This document shows, one piece after another, positions 1-5,487 of a stretch of 16,236 nucleotides of DNA; within the stretch, counting starts at the first letter, position 1, and every line of letters starts with the position of its first letter. The DNA is from Candidatus Roizmanbacteria bacterium CG10_big_fil_rev_8_21_14_0_10_45_7. GTDB lineage: Bacteria; Patescibacteriota; Microgenomatia; UBA1406. The stretch is from assembly GCA_002793745.1 (NCBI GenBank), contig PFEE01000006.1, positions 1,683 to 17,918 on the forward strand, in the 5' to 3' direction. The translations under genes and the position numbers were made by a program. A model generated the notes under the pieces. The model had not been told where the DNA came from and searched no databases. It was given only the letters and a program-made list of their open reading frames with translations.

Positions 1-766
1 GGAAGGATATCGCCCCAGTGAAATTGCCATTTTATACCGAGTGAACGCACAATCGCGCATATTTGAGGAAATGCTTATTCGTGCGGGCATAAGCTATAAA
101 ATTTACGGAGGAGTTCGCTTTTACGAACGCAAAGAAATCAAAGATGTATTGGCCTGCCTGCGCCTCGTCGTCAATCCCAAAGACAAGTTGTCGCATGAGC
201 GCATTGACAAACTGGGTAAACGGCGTTCACTCGCCATTGGGGAAAAACTGGCAACCATTGATGCGCAGCTTGCTCCCGGCGCGCTGCTGCAAACTATTCT
301 GGATAAAACACCCTACTTGGAACTGCTGGATCCGGATGATGACGCCGACGCCTCCAGGCTTGAAAACATTAAAGAGTTGGTGTCGGTTGCGCACAGCTTT
401 GCGAGCGTGCAAAATTTTTTGGATACCATTGCACTGGTTGAATCGGGGTATGAACAGGAGGATTCAAAAACTGAGGCACGCGCTGTAAGTCTTATGAGCA
501 TTCACGCGGCCAAAGGCCTTGAATTTCGGGCAGTATTTGTGGTGGGACTTGAAGACGGAAACTTGCCCCATACCCGTTCGCTTACCAACGATAAAAGCCT
601 AGAGGAGGAGCGGCGCCTGTTGTATGTAGCTATTACCCGCGCCCAGGAGCGGCTATACTTAACCTTCGTAAAGCGCCGCATGGTGTACGGCCGAACCCAG
701 TATTATCTTCCCTCTCAATTTCTTACCGAAGCGGGGTTGGTAAATGACGACAGCGTTATGTTCTAA
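1..766 (+). CDS. uvrD: UvrD/PcrA-family DNA helicase, C-terminal part (5' truncated by window)
   Basis: ATP-dependent 3'-5' superfamily 1 DNA helicase of repair and replication. The reading frame is open from base 2, upstream of the first in-frame GTG at 41, so the gene begins before the window. Visible motifs are YRVNAQSR near the start (motif IV region), followed by the GGVRFYERKEIKDVLACLRL stretch typical of UvrD/PcrA domain 2B/2A. Further on are MSIHAAKGLEF (motif V) and EEERRLLYVAITRAQERL (motif VI, with the arginine finger region). The protein ends soon after motif VI (PSQFLTEAGLVNDDSVMF), without the long Tudor-like tail of some PcrA proteins. Base composition is balanced, unlike the AT-rich cassette that follows directly. 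The family assignment is firm; UvrD versus PcrA cannot be separated from this fragment. Confidence 0.95.
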   Translation, partial: EGYRPSEIAILYRVNAQSRIFEEMLIRAGISYKIYGGVRFYERKEIKDVLACLRLVVNPKDKLSHERIDKLGKRRSLAIGEKLATIDAQLAPGALLQTILDKTPYLELLDPDDDADASRLENIKELVSVAHSFASVQNFLDTIALVESGYEQEDSKTEARAVSLMSIHAAKGLEFRAVFVVGLEDGNLPHTRSLTNDKSLEEERRLLYVAITRAQERLYLTFVKRRMVYGRTQYYLPSQFLTEAGLVNDDSVMF

Positions 767-958
767 GTCCTTGTGGTTCAAGTCCCAGCCACGCAGCAAG
801 ATTGGATTTTGAGAGTATGCAGTCTCCAATTGTGTCATGTAGGCCTCTTTTATAGATTCTAACCGCTGGGGAATTGTATTTACTTCTTTCTCTGCCTCTA
901 CTATCGGAATGAGCGCTTCTTCAAGGTTAGTAGGTAACTCTGCAATGAAAAATAGTGG
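659..958 (-). pseudogene. Coding-like open frame, -1 relative to the Ham1 gene; possible frameshifted tail or remnant
   Basis: On the minus strand a frame is open from the TAG at 961-959 to a TAA at 661-659. Its central part reads like real protein, for example LPTNLEEALIPIVEAEKEVN, then PQRLESIKEAYMTQLETAYS and LLRGWDLNHKDLEHN. It has no good start of its own until an ATG near 847, and its last 35 or so codons are antisense to the conserved uvrD 3' end, so that part is probably fortuitous. It could join the Ham1 frame by a one-base change in the T5 run (A5 on +, 948-952), adding a helical tail. The Ham1 frame already has a normal family C-terminus, so this may instead be a gene remnant at the cassette edge. 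I do not recognise a family. Confidence 0.25.
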
Positions 959-1470
959 CTAGACTCCTTGTGATAAGCGTTATTATCAAGCATCTCGGCA
1001 ATAGTTCGACGTTCATTTTTCGGTACAAATAATTTGTCACTTATACAGCCACTTATACCTTTTGCTTTGTATGCCATTGTCCCTTGGTGTTTGGTAGTAA
1101 ATACTTTAGCTTCTTTTCCAGGAAGAGCAAATGCTACCGAATATTCCCAGTAAGCTGGATTTCTGTCATTATTAGCAAGTAGTTTCTGAAAATCATCAAT
1201 AGACAACCACTTTTCGATCTGTTTTAGGAAAGGTCCCGGAAATCCTCCTAAAGATTCAATAAACAAACCAACATCTTCTTTAACAACCGGCAGATTAAGT
1301 TGATCTGCAGCAAATTCTGCTGATCTTGCTGCAATGATTCGAGTAGAATATGCTTGTATTTCAGGGATTTTTACTTTCTTCTGAACCAGACTCCAACCCT
1401 TAACAGTAAAACAAGAAGAAAAAAATCTAAATTTGTTATCATTAGTTGTTACAAAGTATAAAGATCTCAT
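901..1470 (-). CDS. Ham1/RdgB-family non-canonical NTP pyrophosphatase-like protein
   Basis: Likely nucleoside triphosphate pyrophosphatase of the Ham1/ITPase family, which hydrolyses (d)NTPs such as dITP/XTP to NMP and PPi and so cleans the nucleotide pool. Seen in 189 residues: N-terminal YFVTTNDNKF (family T-x-N-x-x-K nucleotide motif, residues 5-14), VKEDVGLFIESLGGFPGPF (residues 63-81, with the acidic ED pair and GGFPGP signature), and a C-terminal NERRTIAEM (residues 152-160, family K/R-T-x-A-E-M). The usual G-x-G-[YW]-D-P segment reads GISGCISDKLF, so the base-recognition loop is altered and substrate choice may differ. I chose the ATG at 1470 because it places MRSLYFVTTN at the family N-terminus; an upstream in-frame ATG at 1509 would lie inside the divergent gene. 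That start abuts the divergent start at 1471. Another open frame overlaps the 3' end (see the 659-958 entry). Confidence 0.85.
   Translation of the reverse strand: MRSLYFVTTNDNKFRFFSSCFTVKGWSLVQKKVKIPEIQAYSTRIIAARSAEFAADQLNLPVVKEDVGLFIESLGGFPGPFLKQIEKWLSIDDFQKLLANNDRNPAYWEYSVAFALPGKEAKVFTTKHQGTMAYKAKGISGCISDKLFVPKNERRTIAEMLDNNAYHKESSHYFSLQSYLLTLKKRSFR
1433..1462 (+). promoter_or_regulatory. Candidate promoter of the DUF402 gene (leaderless geometry)
   Basis: TTGTTA at 1433-1438 and TATAAA at 1457-1462 are separated by 18 bases. Only 8 bases lie between the -10 box and the ATG at 1471, so transcription would begin at or next to the start codon. No Shine-Dalgarno sequence is visible. The promoter lies inside the 5' end of the oppositely oriented Ham1 gene. 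Confidence 0.45.
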
Positions 1471-1947
1471 ATGACTAAAATTATTTCTTATGACCATAAA
1501 CATCAACAATACAAAACATGGAAGTCAGAGATTATTGTTGAAAATCGTGAATATATTATAACAAAGAACGTTGTCCCTTTTGAAATAACTTATTCTATTG
1601 GGAAAAAGAAAGAATTTCAGATCCAAACGTTTATTACGCATTTTTTTCATGAGTGGTTTAATATTATTACTGTCTATAATATACAAGGAGAATTCCAACA
1701 TTGGTATGTTAACATAACGACGCCAATTACAGTTGGAAATAATACTATTTCATATGACGATTTATTGCTTGATTTAAGAATATATCCGGATTATACATGG
1801 GATGTGCTTGACCAAGATGAATATAACGAATTTCGTCATGAAATAAGCCCCGAGGTTAACAAAACGATAGAACAAACGATGGAGAAACTAAAAAAGTTAG
1901 TTTCAAAAAAATCAGGCTATTTCAACAAGGAATTACTCGAAAAGTGA
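1471..1947 (+). CDS. DUF402 (FomD/NtdP-like) nucleotide phosphatase
   Basis: Probable member of the DUF402 family, whose characterised members (NtdP of staphylococci, FomD of fosfomycin biosynthesis) are metal-dependent hydrolases of nucleoside di-/triphosphates or a CMP-conjugate. Seen in 158 residues: a beta-rich N-terminal half, then FQHWYVNITTPI (family WYvNi motif, about residues 75-86), SYDDLLLDLRIYPD (family D-x-x-LDl-x-v-x-PD) and VLDQDEYNEF (family LDxDE), which together carry the acidic metal ligands. A charged, coiled-coil-like tail rich in Lys and Glu follows. The start is the ATG at 1471, directly next to the divergent Ham1 start; the stop overlaps the convergent GT75 gene by 15 bases. 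With Ham1 beside it, a role in removing particular NTPs or NDPs is inferred. AT-rich codon use is shared with the rest of the cassette. Confidence 0.8.
   Translation: MTKIISYDHKHQQYKTWKSEIIVENREYIITKNVVPFEITYSIGKKKEFQIQTFITHFFHEWFNIITVYNIQGEFQHWYVNITTPITVGNNTISYDDLLLDLRIYPDYTWDVLDQDEYNEFRHEISPEVNKTIEQTMEKLKKLVSKKSGYFNKELLEK
1478..1506 (-). promoter_or_regulatory. Candidate promoter of the Ham1 gene (leaderless geometry)
   Basis: Read on the minus strand, TTGATG (1506-1501) and TAATTT (1483-1478) have a 17-base spacer, and the ATG at 1470 follows after 7 bases. There is no Shine-Dalgarno sequence. It lies within the first codons of the DUF402 gene and is nearly a mirror image of that gene's own promoter. 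Confidence 0.4.
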
Positions 1948-2889
1948 TAACCATGTTTTCATTGCTATAGATTGTTTATTCCAATATTCGTCATATCGAG
2001 GTAATTTGCTAGCAAGCTCTTTATAACAAGCTTTATAAGAAGTTTTTGTTAGCTTGATTTTATTAATATCCTTCCACAAAAATTCATTTACTTTCTTACC
2101 AGATCCTTCTTTTTTAATATTTACGTCCGCATTGCTGGCACGATCATGCCAAATAAAAGGCTCGCCTCCTGAAACACTATATCCCAAATGGTGAGCAATT
2201 TTTATTAAAAAGATTCCTGCCCATATATCATCAAATCGATCAAAAGGATAGCTCGGACCCATTAACAAAAAGTAAAACGCTGGTATCACTTCTGTTCTAA
2301 CCGCAAGATTCATACTAGAAATTGGTGCGTATGACCCAGCCGGCACAATAAAGTTAAATGATTGCTCAACTATTCTGTAATTCGGATTTATTTTTTGGGT
2401 TTCACCATCTAAATCAGGAACGTTAGCCCAAAGCCCCATGTTTAAAACGTTATATTGCGGTTTGAGGTACTCCGGAACACCTCTAACTCTTAAGCCCTGG
2501 GAGTGTTGTATCCAGTGTTTTTTGTGTAATCCACCAAATAAATATTTTTCATGTGTCTGGAAATAGTACTCGCTTTGAGGTGTTGTATAACAGTCGTCAT
2601 CAAGTGTTACTACATAGTCAGGATTTGTTTGAAAAGCTTTATAAAAACCAAATGATCGGATAGCCGCAGTTCTTCGAGGAATTATCCATTTCTTTTCACC
2701 TAGTTCTCGATCAATTTCTTCCCATGAATAGTGCTCAATATTTTTGTAATTGGGGATAAATGTTCTTTTTGGGTTGTCTTCCACTAAAATAACCTTAACA
2801 TTATTTTTAGTTAGAATCTCTCTCCACTCAGAAATCCATCGATTGTAGCTTTGCTCTCTAATTGATGGAACAACAACAATTTTATTCAT
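1933..2889 (-). CDS. GT75 / reversibly glycosylated polypeptide family (UDP-arabinopyranose mutase-like)
   Basis: Resembles plant RGP/UAM proteins, which interconvert UDP-arabinopyranose and UDP-arabinofuranose and become reversibly glycosylated on arginine. Seen in 318 residues: VVTLDDDC (residues 93-100, the DxDD metal/UDP motif), LRVRGVPEYL (133-142, aligning with the family V-R-G-x-P region that holds the glycosylated Arg in plants), GLWANVPDLDGETQ (152-165), the SSMNLAVRTE stretch (191-200), FDRFDDIWAGIF (216-227) and FIWHDRASNADVNIKKE (245-261). These occur in the same order as in plant RGPs, although the protein is shorter than their roughly 350-360 residues. I chose the ATG at 2889 because MNKIVVVPSIRE begins the Rossmann-like fold and the upstream extension runs into the divergent kinase gene. 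Substrate sugar is unknown; the family call is strong, the mutase activity is inferred. Confidence 0.85.
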   Translation of the reverse strand: MNKIVVVPSIREQSYNRWISEWREILTKNNVKVILVEDNPKRTFIPNYKNIEHYSWEEIDRELGEKKWIIPRRTAAIRSFGFYKAFQTNPDYVVTLDDDCYTTPQSEYYFQTHEKYLFGGLHKKHWIQHSQGLRVRGVPEYLKPQYNVLNMGLWANVPDLDGETQKINPNYRIVEQSFNFIVPAGSYAPISSMNLAVRTEVIPAFYFLLMGPSYPFDRFDDIWAGIFLIKIAHHLGYSVSGGEPFIWHDRASNADVNIKKEGSGKKVNEFLWKDINKIKLTKTSYKACYKELASKLPRYDEYWNKQSIAMKTWLSLFE

Positions 2890-2908
2890 GCGCTTAGTGG
2901 TATATAAT
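2880..2908 (+). promoter_or_regulatory. Candidate promoter of the kinase-GT4-NDK-GNAT operon
   Basis: A consensus TATAAT at 2903-2908 is preceded, after a 17-base spacer, by a weak TTTATT at 2880-2885. The predicted leader is about 35 bases before the ATG at 2951. The leader is very AT-rich, with no clear Shine-Dalgarno sequence. Confidence 0.4.
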
Positions 2909-2932
2909 ACGACGTTATACGCTAAAAATAAA
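2904..2932 (-). promoter_or_regulatory. Candidate promoter of the GT75 gene
   Basis: On the minus strand TTTATT (2932-2927) and TATTAT (2909-2904) have a 17-base spacer; an alternative -10 box is TATATA at 2906-2901. The expected transcription start lies within about 10 bases of the ATG at 2889. It shares the 61-base divergent region with the operon promoter, so the two probably compete or are co-regulated. Confidence 0.3.
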
Positions 2933-2950
2933 TAGAAAATATGTATAAAT

Positions 2951-3541
2951 ATGGAAAAGCAACAATTGATTGTCCTGGAAGGCATACCAGGAGGGGGTAA
3001 AACATCAATTTTTACAGAGCTTCAGAATAGAATGCCATGGTCATTTAATTTTATTCCTGAAATAATAGTATCGTTTAATCCATTAGAAGATTATGATGTT
3101 GAAATGGTTTTGGAGAACGATCGGCAAAAGTACAAAATAGCTGCAAAATCCAATTTGCCAGTAATCATGGATCGTAGTTATGTTTCGTCGATTAATTGGG
3201 ATTATGTGCTAATGAAACAAAAAAAAAGAAACAATTTTAAAAAAAAATTTTCGTCTCTTAGTGCATTAAAACTCAACGGTGATATACGTCCAGCTGATTA
3301 TTATTTATTCTTTAACATATCCCCAAGAATCTCAATTGAACGAAAAAAATTACCTAAAAGGAGCGGTTTGGCTTGGTCGACTGAATCATCGCTGACAATA
3401 GCTATTACTTATTACTTCGAGTATTTTCGAGAAATAGAGCCTAAGTCTAAATTATTAACAATAGATGCAAGTCAAAATTCTAACATCGTTTTTTTCCATA
3501 CTGTCTCATTACTAGAAAAAATTCTTAAAGGGACAATATGA
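2951..3541 (+). CDS. P-loop nucleotide kinase, thymidylate/deoxynucleoside kinase-like
   Basis: Likely phosphotransferase acting on a nucleotide or nucleoside. Seen in 196 residues: Walker A GIPGGGKT (residues 11-18) after a short hydrophobic strand, VIMDRSYVSS (71-80, the DR-S/Y motif of dTMP kinases and dNKs, aligning with their catalytic acidic/substrate loop), and a basic segment IERKKLPKRSG (129-139) where the LID arginines of these kinases lie. Length is close to thymidylate kinases (about 200-215). The middle is Lys-rich and contains two A9 tracts (3219-3227, 3239-3247) that are in frame here. The ATG at 2951 is the only sensible start. Its TGA overlaps the next gene's ATG (ATGA at 3538-3541). 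The true substrate is unknown; fit to dTMP kinase outside the motifs is poor, so an unusual NMP is plausible. Confidence 0.7.
   Translation: MEKQQLIVLEGIPGGGKTSIFTELQNRMPWSFNFIPEIIVSFNPLEDYDVEMVLENDRQKYKIAAKSNLPVIMDRSYVSSINWDYVLMKQKKRNNFKKKFSSLSALKLNGDIRPADYYLFFNISPRISIERKKLPKRSGLAWSTESSLTIAITYYFEYFREIEPKSKLLTIDASQNSNIVFFHTVSLLEKILKGTI
3219..3247 (+). repeat. Two A9 tracts in the kinase gene
   Basis: A9 at 3219-3227 and A9 at 3239-3247 are separated by 11 bases within the Lys-rich middle of the kinase. Both are in frame in this sequence. They are the same length as the tract that breaks the glycosyltransferase downstream, so they could slip as well. Confidence 0.6.
3527..3533 (+). promoter_or_regulatory. 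Shine-Dalgarno site of the glycosyltransferase gene
   Basis: AAAGGGA lies 4 bases before the ATG at 3538, inside the last codons of the kinase gene. It supports the overlapping start and is the clearest ribosome-binding site in the cassette, in contrast to the probably leaderless first genes. Confidence 0.6.
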
Positions 3542-4823
3542 AAAAAGTTTGCTTGTTTATTTGTTCTCACGATGGAATTTCTTGTCGATACGCAGGCGTA
3601 GGAACCGCTGCCAGTGGCTACTTGCGCGGTGTAGAAAAATTTATTCAAGTAAACAAAGAAATCAACCTCACGTGCTTCGCAATAACCGGAAAGTATAAAA
3701 CTGACAGCTATACTTATAATCAGAAATTACTTGATAAGAACAAAAATATCTGTGAAAGGACAGGCGGTGAGGTTAAATTTGTAGTCAATTATTCAGATGG
3801 CACTTACCAGTATGGGGATATCAATAGCTGGTATGTAGCTTCTAGTGCTGCCGCACAATACATTTCTGATGTAATTCGAAAAAATAAATATGATCAAGTA
3901 ATTATTTTGGCACTCGATACTCCATTCGCGTGGACTCCTCAAATAGTAAAAAAACAAAATTGGAACTATAAAAAAAAATTATTGGTGCCTGGGTACCCCA
4001 CAGCACATCGCTAATTCATGAACGAGGGAACTATAATCTCGATAGAATCAAATGGGAAATGGAGGTAGTGAAAGCGGTTAACACAACTAGGGGTCTCTAT
4101 ATAACCTATCTGAATGAGTACATGAAAAAACATTTGAAACTGGATTATGGCACAGAGGAAAAAAAACTGATCCCGTTACTTAACGGCATTGTCCATGAAG
4201 AGGTTCCTCACTATTCAGAAAAGAAGATTCAGAAGACATTAGAGGATCATAAAATTCCAACAGATAAGCCCCTGATTATTTCTTTTGGAAGGGGAACAAA
4301 ATATAAAGGTTTTGATATCTTTCTAAAATCAATTAAGCAATTACAAAGATTGCCTGTTCACTTTGTATTGCAGTGCTCTTTCTTTGACCCTAAAGATAAA
4401 GTCCTGCGACAACTAAGAATACTCTCTAAAAATATTTCAAATTTAACTTTTATTCCCATTTTTAGCTATAAACTTCCAAGGATGCTGTCGCAGTGGAAAA
4501 ACAGTGAAATTTGCGCTGTATTGTCAGAAAATGAGCCAGGTGCATTTATCCCAGCTGAAATAAGAGTATATGGTCAAGCAATAGTGCTTGTATCAGATAG
4601 GGACGGTCTTCCCTGCCAAGTTGATGATGGTGTGGATGGCTTCATCACAGACATATCCGATATTAGTTTAATTGCTAGAAACCTAGAGCATATTTTTATG
4701 CTTGATTTGTCAGAAAAAAAACAAATCAGAGACCGTGGAATGAAATTGATAAAGCTTAAGTATGATATTGTGAAAAATTTTTGCTTAACTCTAAAAAAGT
4801 TAATTGGTAAATATGAAAAATGA
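3538..4823 (+). CDS. GT4-type (GT-B fold) glycosyltransferase, interrupted by a -1 frameshift at an A9 tract
   Basis: Nucleotide-sugar-dependent glycosyltransferase. The first part (3538-4014) begins MKKVCLFICSHDGISCRYAG and continues with VGTAASGYLRGVEKF, the N-terminal Rossmann domain that in GT4/glycogen-synthase proteins carries the acceptor side. This frame stops at 4014. One base back, the frame from about 3978 continues IIGAWVPHSTSLIHERGNYN, the expected W-V-P-H-S segment, into the C-terminal domain: IISFGRGTKYKGFDIFLKSI (donor domain start), then SENEPGAFIPAEIRVYGQAI and VLVSDRDGLPCQVDDGVDGF, where the family E-x-x-P-x-G nucleotide-sugar motif is recognisable. Re-reading one A of A9 at 3970-3978 gives one 428-residue protein. 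Whether this is programmed slippage, a phase-variable OFF state, a lesion or a sequencing error cannot be told here. A second, independent start at 4059 is unlikely because it would lack the acceptor domain. Confidence 0.8.
3970..3978 (+). repeat. A9 slippery tract causing the glycosyltransferase frameshift
   Basis: Nine consecutive A bases encode three Lys codons in the upstream frame; the downstream half of the glycosyltransferase lies in the -1 frame. The run contains the A AAA AAA heptamer, the strongest bacterial -1 slip motif, and is long enough for RNA polymerase slippage or replication slippage. Confidence 0.7.
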
Positions 4824-5487
4824 ATTGGTTAAAAACTATATTGATCAGGAATTTCTTTCAACAGAGCATGATAAGTTTACTGTTGCAATGATAAAGCCAG
4901 ATGGGGTTGCTCGTGGCCTAATGGATGAGTTTGAACAAGAACTAAATGTCCAACAACTTTTAATAGATTTTTGCTTTTCCGTTTCTCTAAAACGGGAAAC
5001 AATTTATCAAGCCTTTAGGGTTTTAAGAGAACCAAGTAAATTTACTGATAATTGGCAGGAAGATGTTGCTCAAGCCTTAACGGTCGGTCCTTCAATCGTA
5101 TATATCATCTCTGGAAATAATGCCGTAGATAAAGTTATACAAATTAAGAAAGCAATAAGAACTAAATACCTCGACAGGACTCAATATGTCCAAAGAGTTT
5201 TAAAAAACCTAATTCATTCATCGGATTCTACAAAAGAAGCACAGGAAGAACTCGTAGCGCTTATTGGTGATATTGACTATGCCCAAATGCTTTTAGCAAC
5301 CGGTTTAATAAAAACTGAAGTTAAGGAAAAAATTTTTGAAAAAGAAAGCACTGAAACGATGCTAATGCTTGTAACAGACTGGGTAATGACTCTCGCTGAA
5401 ATTGACGAACCTACGATTGGTGAGTTAGCAAAATCGCAATGGTTTTTAAGCTACCTTTACTTATTGAATAATCATTCACATTTATGA
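4813..5487 (+). CDS. Nucleoside diphosphate kinase-like protein with C-terminal extension
   Basis: Likely NDP kinase, transferring phosphate between NTPs and NDPs through a phosphohistidine. Seen in 224 residues: TVAMIKPDGVARGLMDEF (residues 23-40, the family I-K-P-D-G-V strand with the ATP-contacting Lys28), VGPSIVYIISGNNAVDKV (91-108, the family GP-x-v-x-x-v-x-x-G-x-x-AV segment) and KNLIHSSDSTKEAQEEL (131-147, matching N-[LIV]-x-H-x-SDS with catalytic His135). The usual G-T-[IL]-R-G loop is not recognisable and the nucleotide-binding region is divergent. After the normal NDK end (about residue 152) some 70 acidic, helical residues follow. The start is the ATG at 4813, overlapping the glycosyltransferase end by 11 bases; a TTG at 4804 is possible. 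No clear Shine-Dalgarno. Its ATGA overlap with the next gene implies coupled translation. Confidence 0.8.
   Translation: MKNELVKNYIDQEFLSTEHDKFTVAMIKPDGVARGLMDEFEQELNVQQLLIDFCFSVSLKRETIYQAFRVLREPSKFTDNWQEDVAQALTVGPSIVYIISGNNAVDKVIQIKKAIRTKYLDRTQYVQRVLKNLIHSSDSTKEAQEELVALIGDIDYAQMLLATGLIKTEVKEKIFEKESTETMLMLVTDWVMTLAEIDEPTIGELAKSQWFLSYLYLLNNHSHL

Noticed and set aside
771..796. Sequence GGTTCAAGTCCCAGCCAC resembling a tRNA T-arm and 3' end, which could mark an attachment site
   Set aside because: The T-stem does not pair properly, no rest of a tRNA precedes it (uvrD coding lies there), and no matching repeat is found at the other cassette edge. A 6 bp hairpin with a G-U pair (773-778/787-792) exists but has no T-run to make it a terminator.
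2890..2985. N-terminal extension of the GT75 protein with a hydrophobic stretch (IHIFYLFLAYNVVLY)
   Set aside because: It is the translated divergent promoter region plus the kinase start in antisense; the GT75 fold begins at MNKIVVVPSI.
4059..4823. Second half of the glycosyltransferase as an independent gene from the ATG at 4059
   Set aside because: The same frame carries the conserved W-V-P-H-S segment upstream of 4059 back to the A9 tract, showing it is the continuation of the first half.
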